Positions 1 to 5,849 of a DNA stretch of 6,623 nucleotides are shown piece after piece (positions within the stretch are counted from its first letter, which is position 1; each line of letters starts with the position of its first letter). A program made the translations under genes and the position numbers. The notes below the pieces were generated by a model. It was not told where the DNA came from and searched no databases. It worked only from the letters and a program-made list of their open reading frames with translations. The stretch is from positions 1 to 6,623 of the forward strand of contig RFJF01000164.1 in NCBI GenBank assembly GCA_003695455.1, in the 5' to 3' direction. Origin of the DNA: Chloroflexota bacterium (lineage in GTDB: Bacteria > Chloroflexota > Anaerolineae > 4572-78 > J111).

Positions 1-335
1 ACAATGTAGCTGTTGGCGCCAAGCTGGTAGGCAGTTTGAATATCGGTGTCTTGTGTGGAGGTGGTGAGGATGACTACGGGAATTACGCGAAAGACGGGGT
101 GGGCTTTGAGCTGGCGCAGCACTTCCAAACCGTCCACTTTGGGCAATTTCAAATCCAGCAGGATGACCGCCGGGCGCAGCTCGCCGGCTTCCCAGCGAGG
201 CAGCCAGGCCAGCGCCTCTTCGCCGTCTCGGGCCACGTGGATGGGGTTGGTCAGGTTGCGGCGTCTGAACGCGCGAACGGTCAGGTCGGCGTCCATGGGG
301 TTGTCTTCAACCAGCAAAATGGGTTTGGGAATCAT
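1..335 (-). CDS. Rcp1/CheY-like single-domain response regulator (C-terminus cut by window edge)
   Basis: Receiver protein that would accept phosphate from the histidine kinase encoded just upstream. It begins MIPKPILLVEDNPMDADLTV. The acidic pocket is E10-D11, and the phospho-acceptor is D61 within VILLDLKLPKVDG. The switch Thr lies in VVILTTS (T91/T92). GANSYI is the segment that normally precedes the conserved Lys-Pro, which falls outside the window. 111 codons are visible; the family is usually about 140-150 residues, so roughly 30-40 are missing. The extended beta3 region (LPRWEAGELRPAVILLDLKLPK) and the LLVEDNPxDAxL start resemble the Rcp1 group that partners phytochrome-like and multi-PAS kinases. 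The ATG overlaps the kinase TGA as ATGA, implying translational coupling and a cognate pair. No output domain is visible; a short single-domain protein is expected, but the missing end cannot be judged. Confidence 0.93.
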   Translation of the reverse strand, partial: MIPKPILLVEDNPMDADLTVRAFRRRNLTNPIHVARDGEEALAWLPRWEAGELRPAVILLDLKLPKVDGLEVLRQLKAHPVFRVIPVVILTTSTQDTDIQTAYQLGANSYI

Positions 336-3300
336 GTGTTGTCTGCCGGAATTTCCAGATAAAAGGTAGCGCCGCGGCCCGGCTCGCTTTCAGCCCAGAC
401 GCGGCCCCCCATCCGTTCCATGGCTTTGCTGACAATGGCCAGCCCGATGCCGGTGCCGGGGTACTCTTCGAGCCGGTGCAGGCGCTGGAAAATATCAAAA
501 ATGCGGTCGTGGAACTTCATCTTAAAACCGATGCCGTTGTCGCGTACCCATATTATACACCCGTTTTGGCTTTTACGTCCACCCACTTCGATAACCGGCT
601 GCGGCGTTTTCTGGCTGAATTTAAGGGCGTTATCTAACAAATTGCGCAAAGCCAGCATCAGACCATTCGGGTCCGCGGTAACGGTGGCGCACGCCGAGAT
701 GTCCACATTGACCGTCACGGTACCGGCCTGGATTTCGGCGCTGTGTTCGGCCAGCAGCGCGTTTACCAGCGCCGGCAGGTCAACCGCTTCGCTCTGGCGG
801 GGGCGGCGTTCCAGGCGTGAATAGGCCAGCAAATCGTCAATCAGCTCACCCATCTGGTTAGCCGCCCGATGAATGGTGTGGAGAAAGGTTTGGCCTTCGT
901 CATTCAGGCCGGCGGCGTGCTCTTCCAGCAGCAGACGTCTGTAGCCGTCAATGCCGCGCAGGGGGGCTTTCAAGTCGTGAGAAACGGAGTAGGTAAAGGT
1001 TTCCAGTTCGCGGTTGCGGGCGTCCAGTTCGGCGGTGCGCTGGGCCACGCGCTGTTCCAGTTCCTCGGCGTATTTTTCAAGCCGTTCCAAAAGACGGCTG
1101 TTTTGGATGGCCGAAGAAATTTGAGCCGCTACCGTTTCCAGCACACGCTGGTCGGCCTGGCTGTAGGCGTGGGGCCGGGTGGTTTCTATATTTACAACGC
1201 CGATAATCTCTTCTCCGGCCCGGATGGGAACACATAATTCGGAGCGAATTTTATTGCCGCGCACAGCAAAGTAGCGGGGGTCTTGCCGGACATCATCCAC
1301 ACAAACACTCTGCCCGGTTTGGGCCACCCAGCCGGTAATCCCCTTACCTACCCGGATATCGTATGAAGCCACCAATGCTTTGTCACGGGCTACAAAATCC
1401 GGGCCTTGCTGCTGGCTGCTGAGCGCAAACGGCAGCAAGCGATCACTGCCGGGTTCAGTCAGCAGCACGGCGCCGTAATCATAGCCCAGTGTCTCTTCCA
1501 AAACCTGAATGATTGTCTGGGCCAGCGAGCCGGGTGTTTGCAGATGTTGCAATTGCTGTCCGGCCCGGTGGATGGCTGTGAGTTCCTGAACCCGGCTTTT
1601 GACTTGCTGGCCTAACCGATTTTGGTGCAGGGCGATGGCTAACTGGTTGGCGACCTCGCCGGCAATTTCCTGATGCTCGGCGGTAAAATAGTTGGGAGTA
1701 ACATCCGTCAGAAACAACGCAGCGATGAGTTGCCCTTGCGCTATCAACGGGACGCTCATGCTTGAGCGTAATCCTTCTTTGATGAGTTGGTTGATGGTTT
1801 CAGGCGATGGGGAGGGGGAAAGCAATCGTAGGTCTGGAGTTACGATGACTTGTCCGGCTTCCAGTTGTTCAATCCGTTGGTTGCGCACAAATGGCCTGCG
1901 TTGGCCGGTGTCTATAACGGTGTCTACACTACTATCAGTGGAAAAAATCACCATCTCTGAGGTGTCCATTTCAAATAAAACCACATCAGCCCGCGTGCAG
2001 GGAATCAACCGGCGGATACCTGTTAGCACCGGCCCAATAATTTCCTCCGGCGAACGGGCCGCCACAATATCCCGGTCAATCCGGCTCAAAATGGTCAGCC
2101 GGTCATTGTAGCGTTGCAGAGCTTCCTGAGCCTGCACCCGTTCGGTGATGTCTCGGATAATATTCAGGAAGCGATTTGGCCCCAGTATTTTGGTGTTCAA
2201 TTCGGTGGGGATGTAACTGCCGTCTTTTCTTTTGAGCCGGTAATCGCTGCGGACGGAATGGCCCTGCAGCAGCGCCTCCAGCGCCGCGGCGTGGTCTTTG
2301 GTTTGCAGGTCTTCCGGGTGAATGAGAGCCACGGCGTTGGTAGCCATCAACTCGTCGCGGTTGTAGCCCAGCATGGTGCAGATGCGTTTGTTGGCGTCCA
2401 GCGGGTTGTTTTGCTCGTCCAGCACCATAATACCGTCGCCGGCCTCTTCAAACAGGGTGCGGTACTGTTCTTCGCTTTGGCGCAGGGCTTCTTGGGCCTG
2501 CCGGTGTTCGGTCACATCCCGCGAGAGGGAGACCAGCATAAAGCCTTTGGCCGTTTGAATGGGGAAAACGCTGCCCTGAATATAACGCTGCGAGCCGTCC
2601 GGGTGGGTATATTCGCGCTCCATTATCTGTCCGGCCCAGGGCATCTGGCCGGTTTGCAAAACATTTTGCAGCGATTGCTTTAAGGCGGTCACATCTTCGG
2701 GTCGCCGGAACCTGGCCGGGTCAAGTTGGGCCTGCACATCCCACGTGTATTGGCCCACTACTCCGGCGGCGGGCAGGCCGGTTAATTCGGCCATGCTGCG
2801 GTTCCATTCAATAATAACGCCCTGCTCGTCAGCCAGCGAGATGCCGTCGGTGGCCTGCTCAACAACGCTGCGGAATTTGATTTCGCTTTCACGCAGGGCC
2901 TGTTCCGCCCGCTTCTGCTCGGTGATGTCCACCATTGCGGAGAGAATATATTGCTCTCCCTGTTGTTCGAAAATTTCGGCAAAGATTATCGCCTGGCCGA
3001 TTTCTCCGGCCCGGTTTTGATAGGTAAATTCATAATTTGTAACCCGCCCCGTGGCAACCAGCGTTTCAAACACCTCCTGCCGTTCTTCGGGGTTTACCCA
3101 GTAATTAATTGTTGGGGCGTATATGCCCAGTAACTCGTCTCGGGAATAGCCCAGCAGCGTGGCAGCGGCCTCGTTGAGGTCCACTAATTTGCGGTCAGAG
3201 ACGCTGGATAACGACGTCGCCACCGGGCTGAATTCGAACATTTTTTGAAATAGTTGGCGGGCGGCATCGCGCTCTTCCTCCGCTTGTTTGCGCTTAGTGA

Positions 3301-5353
3301 TGTCAATAGCCACCCCGATTTTTTGTTTTACCGAGCCGTCTGCATTTCTCAGAAACGGGCGCTCGTAGCTGTGCAATACAAGCCAACCTCCACCTTTACG
3401 CCGCATCCGGTATTTAATTTCCAACGTATCTTCATCGGCGGCAGCAAGAATTTGCTGTTGAAACTCGAGAACGGCAGTTATATCATCCGGGTGGATGAGG
3501 CGGGCAAAAAGTTCCGCGCCCATCGCCCGGATTTCCTGCGGTGAATAGCCCAGAATCCGTTCAATGCCAGAGTTGACAAAGACATTGCTCTGCGTCTCCA
3601 TATCATAAACGTAGACAATGGCCGGTGAGGTGTCAACAATGGCCGTGATAAAATGTTCCTGTTGGCGCAGCGCCTCCTCTGCCTGTTTGCGCTCGGTAAT
3701 GTCTTGAACTGTGCCTATTGACCGTGTGGCATGGCCTTGTTCATTGTAATATGTTTCACATTGCTCGTGAACAAATCTAATCTTGCCATCTTTCAGCACG
3801 ATGCGATGGTCAATGCTGTAGGGTGTTCTGTTTTTAACCGATTCGGTATAGGCTTTGTCCACCAAATCCCTGTCGTCCGGGTGAACGGTATCCAGAAATG
3901 CTTCATAGGAAGCCCTGAATTGAGCTGGGTCCATCTCAAATATCCGGTAAATCTGGTCCGACCAATGAAGCGTATTATTTTGCAGATTAAGTTCCCAATG
4001 ACCCAATAAGGCTAACCGTTCAGCCTCTTTTAATCTGGCTTCGCTTTTGCGCAGCGCCTCCTCTGCCTGTTTGCGCTCGGTAATGTCGCGGACAATGACC
4101 AATACCTCCCGATTTCTTTGCGGGATATAGCGCGCTTCATAATCGCGTAGTTGTTCCTTGATGGGCAACTGATATTCATGGGTTTGAACCTGCCGGCTGT
4201 CAAGGGCCGCCCGCGTCAGGCGCAAGGCGGTTGCTGCGTTTTCCGGCGGCATCACATCCGTAACGGTTTTGCCCAGAAATTGCTCCGGTGAAGCATAGAG
4301 CATCTCCTCTGAGGCAGCCTGGTAATCCAGAAAAGTCCCCTGCGCGTCAAGGCGAAACATCATATCGGGGATGCTGTTTAATAAAGCCCGGTTGCGCGCT
4401 TCGCTGGCCTGCAAATCCGCCGTTCGCTGCCGCACCTGCACCTGCGAGACAACGCCCACCGCCAGTAAGAAAAGAATGATTCCACCGCCTGCCAACAACA
4501 GATTTTGCGCCCAGGTGGGGATAATTTCTATCACGGTTGCCGCAGCTTTTTGTTCCAGGTATTTTTCCAGCAATTGGTAGTACACCGAGTGGGGGTCGGC
4601 CTTTAAAGTGGCAACGTGGGTGTCAATTCGCTCTTGCAGCAGCGGGGTTAATTCGCCATTTTTTGGAAAGGCAAATTCAATGTGGGCCGGCTGAAAAATA
4701 AAGGGGGTGCGCTCAACGGCGTACTCGCCTTCATGTTGGTTGCCAAAATCCTTGTTGGTAATGCCGGCGTCAATCTGCCCCTTTTCCAGGGCCTCAAAAA
4801 CCTGGGTGTAGGTATCCATATCAACAAAGGTGCTGTGTACGCCAAAGCGGGTGGTAAGGTCTTTTATTCCTTCCGGCCCCTCCATATTGATGCTGCCGCC
4901 CAACCCGGCGATGGTTTTACCTTCCAAATCCAAAATGGTTTCGATGTGCGAGCCGGGCCGGGCGTACAGCCGGGTCCAACTGACCAGTACTTTTTGGGTG
5001 GAAAAGGCGTACTTTTGGCTGCGCGGTTCGGACCAAACTACATCGGGCATCACATCAATCTGGCCGTTCTCCAGCCGCGCCAGCGATTCATTCCAGGTGC
5101 CGGGCACCCATTCAATATTCCACCCCTCTTCGGCGGCAATGGCGGTCAGCAGGTCGGGCCAGAAGCCGGTGATGGTTCCCGCTGAATCGGTGTAAATTTT
5201 GGGCGGGTTTTGGTAAAAACCGGCGCGAACGGTCAGGGCCTCGGTGGGAGCGCCGGCCTGCCGGCTGCCCAGTGCGGGGTACACAATGGTGACCCATAAA
5301 ATAGACAGCAAAAAAATTGCGCCAAGTGCGTGAAAGAAACGTTGTGTGACCAT
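332..5353 (-). CDS. Membrane hybrid-input sensor histidine kinase: solute-binding domain, 6 PAS, 2 GAF, HisKA, HATPase_c
   Basis: Sensor kinase that would autophosphorylate on His and pass phosphate to the adjacent receiver. Numbering is from the ATG at 5353 (1673 aa). Residues 6-30 are a hydrophobic signal anchor or signal peptide. Residues 39-266 form a bacterial solute-binding family-3 domain, with the family-typical EPRSQKYAFST. A membrane helix lies at about 281-303. PAS domains lie at about 317-430, 440-558, 564-691, 698-817, 822-953 and 960-1075, each ending in a DITERKQAEEALR-like linker helix. GAF domains lie at about 1088-1244 and 1259-1419, followed by a coiled coil. HisKA has SVSHDLKAPLRG (H1459). 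HATPase_c has the N box LRNLLDNALKF, G1 VRDNGIGF (D1605), IFDIFQRLH and G2 GTGIGLA. The catalytic half resembles phytochrome-type kinases. The start is chosen by an AGGA site 7 nt upstream and immediate entry into the signal anchor. An in-frame TTG at 5530 would add 59 residues. No receiver or Hpt is fused. The ligand is unknown. Confidence 0.95.
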   Translation of the reverse strand: MVTQRFFHALGAIFLLSILWVTIVYPALGSRQAGAPTEALTVRAGFYQNPPKIYTDSAGTITGFWPDLLTAIAAEEGWNIEWVPGTWNESLARLENGQIDVMPDVVWSEPRSQKYAFSTQKVLVSWTRLYARPGSHIETILDLEGKTIAGLGGSINMEGPEGIKDLTTRFGVHSTFVDMDTYTQVFEALEKGQIDAGITNKDFGNQHEGEYAVERTPFIFQPAHIEFAFPKNGELTPLLQERIDTHVATLKADPHSVYYQLLEKYLEQKAAATVIEIIPTWAQNLLLAGGGIILFLLAVGVVSQVQVRQRTADLQASEARNRALLNSIPDMMFRLDAQGTFLDYQAASEEMLYASPEQFLGKTVTDVMPPENAATALRLTRAALDSRQVQTHEYQLPIKEQLRDYEARYIPQRNREVLVIVRDITERKQAEEALRKSEARLKEAERLALLGHWELNLQNNTLHWSDQIYRIFEMDPAQFRASYEAFLDTVHPDDRDLVDKAYTESVKNRTPYSIDHRIVLKDGKIRFVHEQCETYYNEQGHATRSIGTVQDITERKQAEEALRQQEHFITAIVDTSPAIVYVYDMETQSNVFVNSGIERILGYSPQEIRAMGAELFARLIHPDDITAVLEFQQQILAAADEDTLEIKYRMRRKGGGWLVLHSYERPFLRNADGSVKQKIGVAIDITKRKQAEEERDAARQLFQKMFEFSPVATSLSSVSDRKLVDLNEAAATLLGYSRDELLGIYAPTINYWVNPEERQEVFETLVATGRVTNYEFTYQNRAGEIGQAIIFAEIFEQQGEQYILSAMVDITEQKRAEQALRESEIKFRSVVEQATDGISLADEQGVIIEWNRSMAELTGLPAAGVVGQYTWDVQAQLDPARFRRPEDVTALKQSLQNVLQTGQMPWAGQIMEREYTHPDGSQRYIQGSVFPIQTAKGFMLVSLSRDVTEHRQAQEALRQSEEQYRTLFEEAGDGIMVLDEQNNPLDANKRICTMLGYNRDELMATNAVALIHPEDLQTKDHAAALEALLQGHSVRSDYRLKRKDGSYIPTELNTKILGPNRFLNIIRDITERVQAQEALQRYNDRLTILSRIDRDIVAARSPEEIIGPVLTGIRRLIPCTRADVVLFEMDTSEMVIFSTDSSVDTVIDTGQRRPFVRNQRIEQLEAGQVIVTPDLRLLSPSPSPETINQLIKEGLRSSMSVPLIAQGQLIAALFLTDVTPNYFTAEHQEIAGEVANQLAIALHQNRLGQQVKSRVQELTAIHRAGQQLQHLQTPGSLAQTIIQVLEETLGYDYGAVLLTEPGSDRLLPFALSSQQQGPDFVARDKALVASYDIRVGKGITGWVAQTGQSVCVDDVRQDPRYFAVRGNKIRSELCVPIRAGEEIIGVVNIETTRPHAYSQADQRVLETVAAQISSAIQNSRLLERLEKYAEELEQRVAQRTAELDARNRELETFTYSVSHDLKAPLRGIDGYRRLLLEEHAAGLNDEGQTFLHTIHRAANQMGELIDDLLAYSRLERRPRQSEAVDLPALVNALLAEHSAEIQAGTVTVNVDISACATVTADPNGLMLALRNLLDNALKFSQKTPQPVIEVGGRKSQNGCIIWVRDNGIGFKMKFHDRIFDIFQRLHRLEEYPGTGIGLAIVSKAMERMGGRVWAESEPGRGATFYLEIPADNT
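3665..3703 (-). repeat. 39-bp exact in-frame repeat, copy 2 (linker after PAS2)
   Basis: This segment encodes DITERKQAEEALR at the end of the second PAS domain. It is identical base for base to 4049-4087, 384 bp (128 codons) away. It is a coding repeat inside the kinase, not a separate element. The other four linkers (3266-3304, 2891-2929, 2480-2518, 2114-2152) encode related peptides but differ clearly at nucleotide level. Confidence 0.95.
4049..4087 (-). repeat. 39-bp exact in-frame repeat, copy 1 (linker after PAS1)
   Basis: This is the first copy of the identical 39-bp segment coding DITERKQAEEALR, at the end of PAS1. The match stops at both ends: position 4048 is t versus g at 3664, and 4088 is g versus t at 3704. 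Identity therefore covers exactly the linker peptide and not the PAS domains around it. Confidence 0.95.
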
Positions 5354-5360
5354 ATTATTT

Positions 5361-5365
5361 TCCTG
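5361..5365 (-). promoter_or_regulatory. Ribosome binding site deciding the kinase start
   Basis: On the minus strand CAGGA stands here, with AGGA separated by seven bases (AAATAAT) from the ATG at 5353-5351. The spacing is good, and the start leads directly into a hydrophobic signal anchor. This is why the ATG is preferred over the upstream in-frame TTG. Confidence 0.7.
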
Positions 5366-5436
5366 TGGTTTCGCTTTTGCCAGACATAACATCCGGGCGA
5401 ACAAAATTTCAGGTACGGGAATCATCGTGAGCGGTT

Positions 5437-5499
5437 GCCAACCCCCGGCAGCCTGCGGGCATCTGTTTGATGCGGCTTTGCCGGAGATTTTTGGTTGGC
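5437..5499 (-). other. Nested inverted repeat, candidate structured leader RNA of the kinase mRNA
   Basis: Four nested, fully Watson-Crick stems share one axis: 5437-5443 with 5493-5499 (GCCAACC/GGTTGGC), 5445-5450 with 5479-5484 (CCGGCA/TGCCGG), 5451-5453 with 5474-5476 (GCC/GGC), and 5459-5463 with 5469-5473 (GCATC/GATGC). They close on a 5-nt loop at 5464-5468. An asymmetric internal loop separates the outer two stems, and unpaired TGCGG and TT lie opposite each other near the top. It lies between the predicted minus-strand transcription start near 5560 and the ATG at 5353, so it would sit in the kinase 5' leader. No run of U follows it on either strand, so it is not a terminator. I could not match it to a riboswitch class I know. 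A cruciform, a REP-like repeat or protein-binding DNA are alternatives. Confidence 0.55.
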
Positions 5500-5520
5500 C
5501 CGGGGCAATCTTTGCAAATG

Positions 5521-5540
5521 GGCTGTTCAAGAAACAGGCC
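5521..5540 (-). other. Small hairpin near the 5' end of the kinase leader
   Basis: The minus strand can form GG(C)CTGTT-TCTTG-AACAGCC: seven base pairs with one bulged C and a 5-nt loop. The loop contains the alternative TTG start codon. The predicted transcription start lies about 20 nt upstream. With the larger structure at 5437-5499 it makes the leader look folded, but a stem of this size can arise by chance. Confidence 0.3.
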
Positions 5541-5566
5541 TTCCTGAGAATACGTTTTCAACCATG

Positions 5567-5595
5567 AGTATACTTGAAAAATTATTCACTGTCCA
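5567..5595 (-). promoter_or_regulatory. Sigma70-type promoter for the kinase-regulator operon
   Basis: On the minus strand the -35 box is TGGACA (5595-5590, one mismatch to TTGACA). A 17-bp spacer follows, then the -10 box TATACT (5572-5567, one mismatch to TATAAT). Transcription would begin near 5560, giving a leader of about 207 nt to the ATG at 5353, or about 30 nt to the TTG at 5530. The call assumes a vegetative sigma factor with standard preferences. Confidence 0.6.
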
Positions 5596-5727
5596 CGGAT
5601 AGTATCGCCCCGCGTTCCCGGTGTTCTCTGCGGTAAATTTGCCCAAAATGTGCAATGTGCCTATCACCCTCCGGGCAACGATGCAAGAAACATTTTTTAG
5701 CCACGTTATCCGTAAATTTGTATTTTG

Positions 5728-5736
5728 TGTTATAAT
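5728..5736 (+). promoter_or_regulatory. Extended -10 promoter for the lipoprotein gene
   Basis: TGTTATAAT is a perfect TATAAT preceded by the TGn extension. No good -35 is present at 17 bp (ATCCGT), as is common for extended -10 promoters; TTATCC lies 19 bp upstream. Transcription would start near 5743, leaving a leader of about 107 nt before the GTG at 5850. Confidence 0.5.
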
Positions 5737-5833
5737 GCCTGCGTGGTTATTCAATCACGCTCATGCCATATACCCCATCTATTACAACTCTTTCCACTCC
5801 TGTGGCGTAAAATAATCCAGCAGTAACATTTTT

Positions 5834-5840
5834 AAAGAGA
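5834..5840 (+). promoter_or_regulatory. Weak ribosome binding site for the lipoprotein GTG start
   Basis: The purine-rich AAAGAGA ends nine bases before the GTG at 5850. It is a weak match to the anti-Shine-Dalgarno sequence, but it is the only candidate. An in-frame TAG at 5844-5846 prevents any earlier start. Confidence 0.4.
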
Positions 5841-5849
5841 CGGTAGCGC

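Larger units (their letters stand above)
5354..5849. other. Divergent intergenic region between the kinase and lipoprotein genes
   Basis: This is about 496 bp with no convincing protein gene. It holds a minus-strand promoter (5567-5595), a plus-strand extended -10 (5728-5736), a nested inverted repeat (5437-5499), a small hairpin (5521-5540) and ribosome binding sites at each end. Open frames crossing it show no recognisable protein character. The stretch 5600-5720 is relatively AT-rich and I see no clear operator palindrome in it. No intrinsic terminator is expected or seen, because both genes are transcribed outward. Confidence 0.8.

Noticed and set aside
1088..1700. Possible phytochrome-type bilin-binding GAF domain
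   Set aside because: The kinase core resembles phytochromes, but neither GAF domain shows the Cys-His or PRxSDIP-like chromophore motifs, and no PHY domain follows. The Cys residues in GAF2 (SVCVDD, ELCVPI) occur in ordinary GAF domains.
2114..2683. Plus-strand 189-codon frame inside the kinase gene
   Set aside because: It is antisense to PAS5 and PAS6, which match their family closely. The antisense product has no recognisable motif.
2114..4087. LOV-type flavin-binding PAS domains
   Set aside because: None of the six PAS domains contains a GRNCRFLQ-like motif with the photoactive Cys, so blue-light sensing of that type is not supported.
5437..5499. Intrinsic terminator
   Set aside because: The stem is strong, but no U-run follows on either strand and both flanking genes point away from it.
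5527..5754. Minus-strand 75-codon frame upstream of the kinase, whose stop overlaps the TTG codon
   Set aside because: It spans the predicted kinase promoter, has no clear ribosome binding site, and its composition looks random. The TTGA overlap with the alternative kinase start is curious but is not evidence of coding.
5763..5810. 15-codon leader peptide (MPYTPSITTLSTPVA) in the lipoprotein leader
   Set aside because: No Shine-Dalgarno sequence precedes it and there is no codon run or terminator/antiterminator pair to suggest attenuation. An ATG with a short frame is expected by chance.
5621..5815. Plus-strand 64-codon frame in the intergenic region
   Set aside because: It runs across the extended -10 promoter of the lipoprotein gene, shows no family resemblance and has no good ribosome binding site.
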